The notes under the pieces are model-generated. The model saw nothing but the letters and a program-made list of their open reading frames with translations. It was not told where the DNA came from and did no database searches. Of a stretch of DNA of 64,000 bases, positions 16,551 through 24,864 are shown one piece after another (position 1 is the first letter of the stretch; every line of letters begins with the position of its first letter). The DNA is from an uncultured Phycisphaerales bacterium (GTDB taxonomy: Bacteria; Planctomycetota; Phycisphaerae; Sedimentisphaerales; Anaerobacaceae), in assembly GCA_903857265.1 (NCBI GenBank), contig CAIODZ010000056.1, positions 1 through 64,000 on the forward strand, given 5' to 3'. Position numbers and translations under genes: made by a program.

Positions 16551-17857
16551 GGACGCCCATATGGCCTTGTCGGTGTTTTGTCGGATTTCGGCTGGTTTGC
16601 TTTAAGCGCAGTAACAATCGTGCGGGCAAATTGCACGGCAACCGATGAATCGTTGGCGGTTATAATCGGGCCATCCCGTTCAACAGGGGAGCCGGTATAT
16701 TGTGCCCCGGCTTTTTTCATTTGCTCCCGCTGTTGCGGCAGGCCGGTTGCCCGGATACCGCGCAGGATGCCGGCATTTGCCAGAATCCTGGGGGCGGCGC
16801 TGATAGCCGCGATGACTTTGTTCCTGGCGGAGGCCTCACGCGCAATGGTGAGCACGGCCGGATTATTAAAATAATCCGCGACGCCAGGCCCTCCTATAAA
16901 GATGACCGCGTCGAAATCATCAATGTTTAATTTGTCGAAGGTAATCTCAGAGGAGGCAATACCGCCAAAGGCCCCCTGTAACGCCCCAATCTTTGAACTG
17001 GCGACAACGGTTATGATACCCGCTTCTTTCAAAACTCGCTGGGTATCTAAAAGCTCCGCATCTGCATACTGGGCGGCGGGAACAATGATGGCGGTTTTTT
17101 TTGTGGTTTGGACGGCGGACTGGTTCTGGTCCTGAGGTTTTTGCTGCATAAAGGGATAGCCGGCACAGACAATCAAAAACGGCTCAAGCTCGCCGGGCAA
17201 TTCGCAGATTCTTGAGATGTTTCTCGGTTCAAACGAGCTGGCTGATAATGATGTCAGGCCCATTGACACGGCTTGCAATTCGATGTTTTCGGCGACGTGG
17301 CCCGCCTCAAGCAACATAAATTTCTGGGCTTTATTACCATATTTGGTCGCAACCTTTCGAGTGGAGCCGGCGATAACTATATCGCAGGCGGCGTCTTCTA
17401 CCGGTCCCTGTCCGGAGGCGGCAGCCGAGAGCTGTTTTCGCAGGTCCAGGGTGGAAATCTGCTTAAGCGAATGCCCTTCGGAATTATAAATGAACAGGCC
17501 TTCAGGCGTAACGAGATAAAGCTCGATTGGGTATAAGGCATCAGCCGAAGGGGCGGCCCGAAGCATCTGCTGCATGTCGGTTATGCCTTGGCCCGCCCAG
17601 AGCAATTGTCCAATCTGAGCGTAATTGAGCGGCTTATCGGCGAACTGCCGAGCGATGCGCCTGGTATTAATCGCTGTTTCCACACTGACCGCACCCGACT
17701 TGTTTGGTTCCGGGAGTTGAATGACTTTCGTCTCGGCCGAACGGGTTCGTCTCGGGGCTTCTCCAAACGCGGGTAATGTTATGGCGAGTAAAACCGCCAG
17801 GCAGCAGCCGGCGGATAGAACGCCATTCATGATTTTTGAATCTCCGTTTAATCTCAT
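16529..17857 (-). CDS. Secreted SagB-type nitroreductase fused to a DJ-1/PfpI domain
   Basis: Start placed at ATG 17857 (442 aa), 8 bases after a perfect GGAGG; a TTG five codons earlier overlaps that site. A signal peptide (about 11-32) is followed by a SagB/nitroreductase FMN domain (about 52-235: TRRIARQFADKPL, QLLWAGQGIT, RAAPSADALYPIELYLV, LEAGHVAENIELQAVSMGL) and a DJ-1/PfpI domain (about 254-430: AIIVPAAQYADAELLDT, FIGGPGVADY). At the nucleophile elbow, where the family has Ala-Ile-Cys-x-x-Pro, this protein has A-I-S-A-A-P (S353), so the usual catalytic Cys is absent. The flavin domain may oxidise or reduce an unknown extracytoplasmic substrate; the DJ-1 half may only bind. Convergent with nadE, overlapping by 22 bases. 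Confidence 0.85.
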   Translation of the reverse strand: MRLNGDSKIMNGVLSAGCCLAVLLAITLPAFGEAPRRTRSAETKVIQLPEPNKSGAVSVETAINTRRIARQFADKPLNYAQIGQLLWAGQGITDMQQMLRAAPSADALYPIELYLVTPEGLFIYNSEGHSLKQISTLDLRKQLSAAASGQGPVEDAACDIVIAGSTRKVATKYGNKAQKFMLLEAGHVAENIELQAVSMGLTSLSASSFEPRNISRICELPGELEPFLIVCAGYPFMQQKPQDQNQSAVQTTKKTAIIVPAAQYADAELLDTQRVLKEAGIITVVASSKIGALQGAFGGIASSEITFDKLNIDDFDAVIFIGGPGVADYFNNPAVLTIAREASARNKVIAAISAAPRILANAGILRGIRATGLPQQREQMKKAGAQYTGSPVERDGPIITANDSSVAVQFARTIVTALKANQPKSDKTPTRPYGRPYTEVMQ

Positions 17858-17892
17858 AACTTTAACCTCCAAATTTTAGTGTTGCAAGTTTT

Positions 17893-18228
17893 CTAACCCG
17901 GGCTGCCGGCTGGCTCTTTTGTCCCATGCTTGTGAATCAGGTGAAGATTTCGCACGTAAATCAGGGTGTTAAGAGAAAGGCCAAGTATAAAAATAAGGTC
18001 CCTGCGGTGAATCGAATAAGTCAGCAGAATGACGCTGCCAAGGATAGAAATGTACCAGAAGGCAACCGGGACGTGAGAGCGTTTTTTGTATTCGCTGACT
18101 ATCCACTGGAGAATAAATCTCGCGCCGAAGACCATTTGGCCGGTAAACCCAACGATGAACCAGACCGGATTACCTGCCACCTGTTCGGTAATTGTGCTTC
18201 TGAAAAACTCGACTATCGATTGCAACAT
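17893..18228 (-). CDS. Lipid-A-disaccharide synthase N-terminal domain protein
   Basis: A 111-residue membrane protein with three hydrophobic segments (about 20-45, 55-75 and 78-98) and the LABN-domain signature: GxxGQxxFxxRFxxQW (GFTGQMVFGARFILQW), SEYKKRSHVPVAFWYISI, and the NLxLIHK end. In some bacteria this domain precedes lipid A disaccharide synthase; here it is free-standing, as is common with glycosyl-lipid enzymes. AGGAG lies 7 bases before ATG. The gene is 35 bases upstream of the nitroreductase fusion on the same strand. Confidence 0.88.
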   Translation of the reverse strand: MLQSIVEFFRSTITEQVAGNPVWFIVGFTGQMVFGARFILQWIVSEYKKRSHVPVAFWYISILGSVILLTYSIHRRDLIFILGLSLNTLIYVRNLHLIHKHGTKEPAGSPG

Positions 18229-18241
18229 AGCGTTGCTCCTT

Positions 18242-18314
18242 ATTGATAATTTATGTTTAATAATTGATAATCAATTATTATGACCGTCGGCGGCAAATTA
18301 TCAATTATCAATAT
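18242..18314. repeat. ATTGATAAT palindromic repeat region
   Basis: The spacer between the divergent LABN and VanZ-like genes holds five copies, in both orientations, of ATTGATAA or its complement. The centre is a perfect palindrome TAATAATTGA-TAA-TCAATTATTA (18258-18280), and two direct ATTATCAAT units follow at 18297-18313. It could be a double operator for the divergent pair or an intergenic repeat element. Confidence 0.5.
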
Positions 18315-18336
18315 TCAATAAAAATCAGAGGCGGCT

Positions 18337-19050
18337 GTGGGGCTGACTGGCAGACATAAGATAACAATTGCAGTTGCAGTGTCTTATTTTATTGCGCTGT
18401 TTGTCTCAACGCATATACCGATACCGAAAATTGTTTACAAGGCAGGGGTGTCGGACAAATGGCTTCATTTTCTGGCATATATGAACCTATTTTTTCTGCT
18501 GTGGTTTTCGGTCTTTAACGACAAAAAAGCCAATTGGCGTAAACTGGCGGTATGGGTGATTTTTCTGGGGGCCATTATATGCGGCGGGGTCGATGAAATA
18601 TCGCAGCCATATACGGGAAGGACGTGTGATTTTTGGGACTTCATGGCAGATGCAAAGGGGGTATCGGCGGGATTGATTATTGTTACTTTTCTGACATTCT
18701 GGCCGTCATTGCTGGCGGTTTGGGCCATATCAATTTTCGGGGAGGCAACGCTTATAAGCGCTGACCTATCAGAAATAGCGCCGATTTTAGATGCTGTTTA
18801 TCACGTCGTTGCTTATGCCGGCTTCACGCTAATATGGGCGCAACTGATTAATCTTTACCTCTCGACCAGGACAATAATCAGTCGATTTTTGCTGATGATA
18901 AGCTTGCCTTTTGGCCTGATGTTTTTCGTTAAGGTCTCGTCTATACTTCTGGGCAGATATTTTACGACAATGGAGATGCTGCTTTCAGGGGGCGCAATCA
19001 TCGTTGCTGCGATAGCAACGTGGTTGTCCGCGAGAAAACGGTATCAGTAA
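18337..19050 (+). CDS. VanZ-like membrane protein
   Basis: A 237-residue integral membrane protein. The N-terminal half carries the VanZ signature: DKWLHFLAY (first conserved His) and DEISQPYTGRTCDFWDFMADAKG near the third segment (about 86-109). The C-terminal half (about 115-235) adds further hydrophobic segments including a second ALDAVYHVVAYAGFT-like stretch, so the protein looks like one VanZ unit plus a degenerate second copy. Start is GTG 18337 with AGAGG upstream. VanZ proteins affect teicoplanin resistance in enterococci, but most planctomycete relatives have no known role. It overlaps the opposing TIGR03790 gene by 7 bases. Confidence 0.85.
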   Translation: MGLTGRHKITIAVAVSYFIALFVSTHIPIPKIVYKAGVSDKWLHFLAYMNLFFLLWFSVFNDKKANWRKLAVWVIFLGAIICGGVDEISQPYTGRTCDFWDFMADAKGVSAGLIIVTFLTFWPSLLAVWAISIFGEATLISADLSEIAPILDAVYHVVAYAGFTLIWAQLINLYLSTRTIISRFLLMISLPFGLMFFVKVSSILLGRYFTTMEMLLSGGAIIVAAIATWLSARKRYQ

Positions 19051-20270
19051 CCTTTTTTGGCGAAGGGGGTATAAAGGGGGTCGCCAATCAGCATCATTTG
19101 CCAGGAGCAAAACGGCTGTGAGCGGTAGAATGCCTCGACGAGGCATTTGCCTTCTATTAATTCAAGAAAGAACTCTTCCGGATCCGGGAATGTGCTGAGA
19201 TATGGTTCCGCCACGGGGCCAAAAGTTGCAGTAACGCCGTGAACCAGCATCGAAGGGCACCATTCGGTGCTGTTTGGATCTCGAATGTCAATCGCCTCGA
19301 AGCTGGCGATATGAGCACCTATTGCGCCATCCACGAAGTCAAAGGAATCGACGTATTTTTTCAAGCTGTACCAGCCACAGTAAATCGCCGTTTGGGGGCA
19401 ACTGTGCGGCCCAAAAAGCTTTTCGGTTCGTTCCTCCCTTACCTGCAAAGTCGTGCGAAAACGCAATAAAACCGCGAGATTGCGCAGCTTCTGGTCGAAA
19501 TTACCCCAAGAGCCGGGCTGTTTGTCGTCGGGTTTTCCGCGAGAATCGATGTAAGCGAAGCCGTGCAGGCCGGTTTTTTCGGCATATATCGCCTTATCGA
19601 TGAGTCCGCGGGCAATCTGCGGAGAGGGGCCGTCGAGGCGAGAAACCATAACATCCAGAATCAAACCTTCGGGATATCCGCTATGCCTGTTCCACTGGTT
19701 TGGCTGCCAGCGATAAAGCTCATAAGGGCTGAACAATACCATCGACAACTCATTGTCAACGCTCGCATCTGTATCCTTGCCTGAAATCAAGTCAATTTCG
19801 CTTTTTAACCTGCTAAGCTCATTGTTAATTCTGGCGTTCACATCCGCCAGATGCGAATCCTTGAGTTGTTTTTCATATTGCCCGGCGGTTGCTTCGAGTT
19901 GTTTGAGGCGTTCCTGCTGGTCTTTTAGTGGCCCGCGAGGCCCTACCTTGTATGGCACGCCGTATGTTGTAAGCAGGCAGCGGATTGGTTGTCCGGGTGT
20001 TTGGTCAGCAATGCGTTTTCGAATCGGCTCGGCGATATTTTTGTCGTAATCATCCCGGCTAATCGAATCAGCAAGTGTTTTGCCAAGAGACAAGGCCAGG
20101 ATATTTTCTTTCGGAACATTTCGTTGTCGGCAATAATATTGCCCCAGCTCTTCTGACGCCGGGATATCTTTATTGACGATAACCAGTATCTCGTTGGGCT
20201 CTAGGGCCGCAGCAATTGCGCAAAAAAGCAACCCGATTAGTATTACGAAGCCGGCTGAATATCTACTCAC
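19044..20270 (-). CDS. TIGR03790-family secreted protein
   Basis: A 408-residue exported protein starting at GTG 20270, with AGAGG 8 bases upstream. The signal peptide covers about 1-22. The mature part begins EPNEILVIVNKDIPASEELGQYYCRQRNVP, the hallmark of the TIGR03790 family, followed by the LLTTYGVPYKVGP strand, a coiled-coil-like insert rich in Leu/Glu/Arg (about 115-160), MVSRLDGP, the conserved GWYSL...GAIGAHIASFEA region, and a closing MLIGDPLYTPF. The last motif and the overall layout recall a caspase/gingipain-like fold, but I see no unambiguous Cys-His pair. The family is taxonomically linked with PEP-CTERM/exosortase systems; none is visible here. Confidence 0.87.
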   Translation of the reverse strand: MSRYSAGFVILIGLLFCAIAAALEPNEILVIVNKDIPASEELGQYYCRQRNVPKENILALSLGKTLADSISRDDYDKNIAEPIRKRIADQTPGQPIRCLLTTYGVPYKVGPRGPLKDQQERLKQLEATAGQYEKQLKDSHLADVNARINNELSRLKSEIDLISGKDTDASVDNELSMVLFSPYELYRWQPNQWNRHSGYPEGLILDVMVSRLDGPSPQIARGLIDKAIYAEKTGLHGFAYIDSRGKPDDKQPGSWGNFDQKLRNLAVLLRFRTTLQVREERTEKLFGPHSCPQTAIYCGWYSLKKYVDSFDFVDGAIGAHIASFEAIDIRDPNSTEWCPSMLVHGVTATFGPVAEPYLSTFPDPEEFFLELIEGKCLVEAFYRSQPFCSWQMMLIGDPLYTPFAKKGY

Positions 20271-20316
20271 TGATGATACCTCTTAACTGGAAATGTTCTG
20301 ACCGCACACGAGAGTA

Positions 20317-21321
20317 TTAAACGGCTTTTGGGCCATGTTCGCCGGCAATGTTTTTCAGTTCGTCGGCAGTGGGGGATATTATTTCATCCTGTTTGAACAT
20401 ATAAACGCCGGCGGGATAATTACCAATGTCCGGCGAAAGTTTCTGCCCTTTGCATAAGGCAATCAGCTTGGCGGGGAAATCGGCTCCGCACAGATGCGAG
20501 CAGGGATAGCCGCCTCCAAAACGCGGATTAACCTCCAGCAACATTGGGCCATTTTTACCTATTTTGACATCTGCATCGGCCGGCCCAAACATGGGAAAGG
20601 CCTGGGCAATTTTAACACCCAAATCCATAAGTTTTTTATCGTTGACGCTGACCGCTTTATCAGTTTCGCCTGCCCGCATAGCAATTTTCTGCTTGCAGAA
20701 AACACTAACGGGTTTGAAATCGCCGTCGCAGAAGATATCGTAACCGTATTCCTCGCCGGAAACAAATTCCTGAATCAATGGCCTCGGGCAGTTCTGAAAT
20801 GCCAGTTTCAGCTCGCTTTCATTGTGACAACAATTGATAAACATCGATGCGCTGCCCTTTCGTGGCTTTACCATAACGGGCCAGGACAGTTTCCCATCGG
20901 CGATAAGCTTAAGGGCATCTTTTATAGTCGTAACCGTTTCAGGGGTGGCAATACCCGCCTGTTTTGCGTGAATATAAGTTTGATATTTATCGAAAGTGAT
21001 TTCAATAGTTTTGGCAGGTGAAACTACCGCCATAATGCCTTTGCTGCGGAACTCGTCACGCTGTGGCGCAAGAACTTCCAGAGTAGGGTCTATCAGCGGC
21101 ACGACCATATCAATCTTGTTTTTAATGCACAGAGAGAGGAGTTTATCGGCATAGTCTGCTGCCTCCACCTTCTGCGCCAGCATAACATTGTCGCAATATC
21201 GGAACGCAGGGGTATAAGGACTGATGTCCGACCCCCATACTTCGCCGGCATCTCCTAATGCCTGCTTGAAGTACTTTACCAGATAACCACGTCTCCCAAC
21301 GCTGGAAAGCAAAATACGCAT
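20317..21321 (-). CDS. ATP-grasp ligase (carbamoyl-phosphate synthase-like)
   Basis: A 334-residue cytoplasmic protein. The N-terminal pre-ATP-grasp domain (about 1-105, MRILLSSVGRRGYLVKYF) resembles the CarB-like/PylC group. The ATP-grasp fold follows: WPVMVKPRKGSAS (ATP-binding Lys, about 155), LIQEFVSGEEYGYDIFCDG, and the Mg-binding LLEVNPRFGGGYP. Such enzymes couple a carboxylate to an amine or thiol through an acyl phosphate. Its position at the edge of the glycan locus, opposite WecA and near a second ATP-grasp gene at 23451, suggests it makes an amino-acid or peptide modification of a sugar; that is inference. Confidence 0.85.
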   Translation of the reverse strand: MRILLSSVGRRGYLVKYFKQALGDAGEVWGSDISPYTPAFRYCDNVMLAQKVEAADYADKLLSLCIKNKIDMVVPLIDPTLEVLAPQRDEFRSKGIMAVVSPAKTIEITFDKYQTYIHAKQAGIATPETVTTIKDALKLIADGKLSWPVMVKPRKGSASMFINCCHNESELKLAFQNCPRPLIQEFVSGEEYGYDIFCDGDFKPVSVFCKQKIAMRAGETDKAVSVNDKKLMDLGVKIAQAFPMFGPADADVKIGKNGPMLLEVNPRFGGGYPCSHLCGADFPAKLIALCKGQKLSPDIGNYPAGVYMFKQDEIISPTADELKNIAGEHGPKAV

Positions 21322-21545
21322 TTACGATTCGTTCCCTGTATTACGCATAAATCTGGACTGTTAGACGCATCTGGCGGCTGTTTATTGCAATTTTCCACCC
21401 AGCAGCCACCACATACTAATCTGCCCGCGGATTATATATCAAAATCGCATAGTGTGCAAAGGTTTTTTCTGGACGAGTCAGCGTAAAATTGTAGAATCTT
21501 ATATGATGGGCAATGGAAGGTTTTGTGCTTGAATGAGGATTTAGC

Positions 21546-22745
21546 GTGAACGATATGTTAAACGAACTGCTTGGGCCTAAAAGGCCGCTCGACTGGTCTG
21601 TTCAGTTTTGGCCCGTCCTGTTATCGTCTTTTGCCTGTGCGTTGATTGCCACGTGGTTATGCAAAGCGATTGCGCTTCGGTTCAACATAGTTGACAAACC
21701 GGACGACTTTGTCAAAACACATAAAAAACCCGTTGCTTACCTTGGCGGCGTCGGGGTGTTAATCGGTTTTTTCGTCGGTATATTGTGCAGTATTTATCTT
21801 GTTCGCAATGAACCCATTCTGCCAATAGTAATGCGGCGGTTTTTCGGTGTAATTGCCGGGGCCGCTATATCCTGTTTCGTTGGCATTATCGATGACATTT
21901 TCAATATCAGTCCTGCGAAAAAGATACTCGGTCAGATTCTTGCGGCTGTGCCCATTATGCAGGCAGGAATCCTGCCGGACTTTAGCGAAATTGTCGGGCC
22001 TTTTGGCTGGCAGATGTCGGATGCCACCGAAATAGCGATTGGTATTCCGGTCGTTATTTTTTTTGTTATTGGCGCGACCAACTCGCTAAATCTTTTAGAC
22101 GGGCTTGATGGTCTCTGCGGCGGAGTAACTGTTATAATTACAGTCGGAATGTTTTTGCTTGCGATCCAGCGTTCCACTTTCGCATTCAGCGACCAGGGTG
22201 ATATTGTCAGAGTTGTAGTTTGTCTTGCCCTGGTAGGCGGAGTTCTCGGTTTTCTGCCCTTTAATCGGTATCCCGCCAAGATTTTTATGGGTGATGCGGG
22301 CTCCATGCTGCTCGGGTTTGTCGTCGCAGCAATGATGATGATGTTCGCCCGTAAAGCTCCGCGATGGTGGATTGCCGCTATAATAGTGTTCGGACTGCCG
22401 ATAGTGGATACAGGCACCGCTTTGTTAAGACGACTGCTCAACAAAAGGCCATTGTTTGTCTCGGACCGCGGCCACATTTATGACCAGATGATTGACAGGG
22501 GCATATCCCTGAAACGAACGGTTGGTATATGCTATCTGCTGGCCGGCCTGTATGCATTAGCGGGCCTTTTAACCTCTATGCTTTCGACGCCGTATAACCT
22601 AATTCCATTAACTGTGATTTTTGTCGTATCGTTTTTAGTTGTTTGGTGGATGGGTTTTCTGAAAATGGAGGGCCTGCGAGGAGCAAAGCGAAAAAACGTC
22701 AGCGATGCTCAAAGTGGTCCGTCCGAGCTACACACACATTACTGA
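21546..22745 (+). CDS. Undecaprenyl-phosphate sugar-1-phosphate transferase (WecA/MraY family)
   Basis: Transfers a HexNAc-1-phosphate from a UDP-sugar to undecaprenyl phosphate, starting glycan assembly on the inner membrane. The 399-residue protein has about ten membrane segments and the family motifs HKKPVAYLGGVG (about 60-71), GIIDDIFNISPAKK (catalytic DD, about 117-120), NSLNLLDGLDGL, and FMGDAGSMLLGF. Start is GTG 21546, with GAGG 7 bases before it; an ATG three codons later is too far from that site. It is followed by the HAD gene 42 bases on. The WecA sub-branch is favoured over MraY because no mur genes are near. Confidence 0.93.
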   Translation: MNDMLNELLGPKRPLDWSVQFWPVLLSSFACALIATWLCKAIALRFNIVDKPDDFVKTHKKPVAYLGGVGVLIGFFVGILCSIYLVRNEPILPIVMRRFFGVIAGAAISCFVGIIDDIFNISPAKKILGQILAAVPIMQAGILPDFSEIVGPFGWQMSDATEIAIGIPVVIFFVIGATNSLNLLDGLDGLCGGVTVIITVGMFLLAIQRSTFAFSDQGDIVRVVVCLALVGGVLGFLPFNRYPAKIFMGDAGSMLLGFVVAAMMMMFARKAPRWWIAAIIVFGLPIVDTGTALLRRLLNKRPLFVSDRGHIYDQMIDRGISLKRTVGICYLLAGLYALAGLLTSMLSTPYNLIPLTVIFVVSFLVVWWMGFLKMEGLRGAKRKNVSDAQSGPSELHTHY

Positions 22746-22787
22746 CGACGCCGGAGTTGTCCATTTGCAGGAGTTCACGGAATCTTT

Positions 22788-23369
22788 ATGCAGGTTGACG
22801 TTATAGATGTATTCGACTTTGACGGAACTATTATCAAAGCCAACAGCTTCCGCGAGATAACCAAAAAAACGCTGCTGTTATTGCTTAAAAAATTCAGGTT
22901 CAACCCCCTTTGTGTTCTGGCTGGCGTCCTCATTCTCAGAAAAACAGGCGTTCTGTCTTATAATGATTTTAAGACGCGTGCCATAAGCATTTTCGAAGGA
23001 AAATTGACCCGGGAAGAAAAAAGTAACATCTGTAAATCGGTATTCGACGAAAACATCAATGCTGGCGTATTAGAGCGATTAATTGCATCCAAATGCGGCG
23101 TTATAAGTACGGCTTCTCCTTACGCGTATATATCGCGTATGTCTTTCGGCAAGGATATTACAATTATAAGCGCTTTTGACCCGCGGGGACTTCTGCCGGA
23201 CGCTGCTAATCTTGGTGAGGGCAAAGTTAAAAATCTGATTGCATATTTCGGCAGCGACAAGATACGGGTCGCCAATTTCTATACCGACAGCTTTGAAGAC
23301 CAGCCGATGATAGATTTCGCGGAGAACGCTTTTATGTGCAGCGGCGGCCAAATCCGCAAAATTAAATAA
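22788..23369 (+). CDS. HAD-superfamily phosphatase (HAD-IB type)
   Basis: A 193-residue Mg-dependent phosphatase-like protein. Motif I is DFDGT (nucleophile D10, acid/base D12), motif II the Ser of STAS (about 108), motif III the Lys in GEGKVKNL (about 146), and motif IV YTDSFEDQPMID. The alpha-helical cap between motifs I and II (about 18-85) is of the SerB/HAD-IB class. It lies directly after the WecA-like gene on the plus strand, so a role on a phosphorylated glycan precursor is plausible. The substrate cannot be told. Confidence 0.85.
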   Translation: MQVDVIDVFDFDGTIIKANSFREITKKTLLLLLKKFRFNPLCVLAGVLILRKTGVLSYNDFKTRAISIFEGKLTREEKSNICKSVFDENINAGVLERLIASKCGVISTASPYAYISRMSFGKDITIISAFDPRGLLPDAANLGEGKVKNLIAYFGSDKIRVANFYTDSFEDQPMIDFAENAFMCSGGQIRKIK

Positions 23370-23450
23370 CGCCTCAGATCCTGTTCGTAACGATTACAGT
23401 TTGTCTGTTAGCATTTATTTCCGGGACACGCAAGACCTTTGAGGACATTG

Positions 23451-24650
23451 CTACCCAAGAGCGCCGCGATCCACGGGATTTGTCGAGCCGGATTTGACAA
23501 AGCGGAAAAAATACGATGCAAACTCACCCAAACTTGCCTTTATGTCATCCCAAAGAATGTCGTCGTACACATTTTTTCCACCAGGCCACAGGGACCTAAG
23601 GGCCTCACGAAAACGACCCTTTGCAAGAAGGTTGAAACTTAATATCACGTCGCCCAGATACCAGCGAGCAACGATGCCATCCGGATAATCGCCACACATT
23701 TTAAGGGCGGCCTCAGGGCCCCTGGTGGCGCATACGTAAGTTAAAGCCGGGAAGTCAATCCCGCAGGCAATAGGCAGGGCGATACTGCCCCAGAGCCGAG
23801 GGTTTATCTCCAAAAACCACGCTTTCTTAAGCTGCGGATTCCATTTAAATTCCACCATTGCCAGGCCATGCCATCGAAGGGTATCCAGCAAACGGTGCGC
23901 ATATTCTTCCATAATCGGGTTATGTGCGGATTCTCGAAGCGTGCTGGTTCCGCCGGTAAGCGTTTTCTCCCGCAGACGTCGATGCGTAAACGAGGCGATT
24001 CGTTTCCCTTCCCAATAGAGACAGGAAACTCCCCAGCCCTCGCCTTCTACTCGCTCTTGAATAATCGGGTAGCGCTCAGGGGTGAGGCCGAATTTTGTAA
24101 TAAGATTTTGTGTTATTTCGTCTGCCTGCCGAGCGTCGGCGGGGTAGAAGACGCCCTTGGCGCTATTGCCGCGGAGAAGTTTAATAACGCCCTCTCCACC
24201 CATTTCATTGATAATGCGTCCAGCATCTTTTATCAGCTTTATTTGTTCAAACCTCGGTGTAGAAACACCGATATCTGAAGCGAACTTTGTCATTCTTAAC
24301 TTGTCGTTTGCCAGCGACAAAAGCTCGTAGTCGGCAAGTGGAAGTATAACATTGCCGGGCAAACGGTTTCGGAATTTTGCAATAACCTCGCCCTCATCAT
24401 GGCTTGGTAGGTAAAAATGAGCGCCGCACCGTTTAAGTATATCCGCGATATCTTCCACGAATTGCTCCGGGGCCGCCTGAGGATCTGAGTGCCGGTAAAA
24501 CGCCGAAGTGTATTTTGAACACTGGCCCATACCAAGGCGTGTGCTGTCTGCAGCGGCAACCCGCAGACCAAGCTTTGCCAAGCTTCTTATTGCCGCGTAA
24601 CTCGACCGGCACCACGCATATCCTATAAGTGCATCGCAATTGTTATGCAT
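23451..24650 (-). CDS. ATP-grasp ligase, second of the locus
   Basis: A 399-residue ATP-grasp protein distinct from that at 20317. The N-terminal domain (about 1-115) has ALIGYAWCRSSYAAIRSL and LPSHDEGE; the ATP-grasp core has GVIKLLRGNSAKGV, IIQERVEGEGWGVSCLYWEGK, and the metal site MVEFKWN...AWFLEINPRLWGSI. The 90-residue C-terminal helix-rich extension (about 310-399) resembles that of polysaccharide-linked ATP-grasp proteins of the CarB-like family. Probably forms an amide or ester of an amino acid or small acid. It runs convergent with the WecA-HAD pair and leads into the glycan locus. Confidence 0.82.
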   Translation of the reverse strand: MHNNCDALIGYAWCRSSYAAIRSLAKLGLRVAAADSTRLGMGQCSKYTSAFYRHSDPQAAPEQFVEDIADILKRCGAHFYLPSHDEGEVIAKFRNRLPGNVILPLADYELLSLANDKLRMTKFASDIGVSTPRFEQIKLIKDAGRIINEMGGEGVIKLLRGNSAKGVFYPADARQADEITQNLITKFGLTPERYPIIQERVEGEGWGVSCLYWEGKRIASFTHRRLREKTLTGGTSTLRESAHNPIMEEYAHRLLDTLRWHGLAMVEFKWNPQLKKAWFLEINPRLWGSIALPIACGIDFPALTYVCATRGPEAALKMCGDYPDGIVARWYLGDVILSFNLLAKGRFREALRSLWPGGKNVYDDILWDDIKASLGEFASYFFRFVKSGSTNPVDRGALG

Positions 24651-24864
24651 TTTGTATTCATCTGTAGATGTTGGATTTCAGATCATCTCTAGGCATACAC
24701 CCAAATATCTCTTGTGCAGCAAAAAGTTATTCAACCTTCTTTCTGCCTTTCTGACTCGTATTTTTCTCTATGTAAATCAGATATTTCATTAAGAAGTACT
24801 GCCATTCCTTGACTTATTCCTTAACGGGGAGGGGCAGCATATTTGTCGATGTTGCGGTATTTAT

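Noticed and set aside
24690-24790. A 24-codon minus-strand frame starting MAVLLNEISDLHREKYE
   Set aside because: Too short and without context or family match; it may be a coding remnant.
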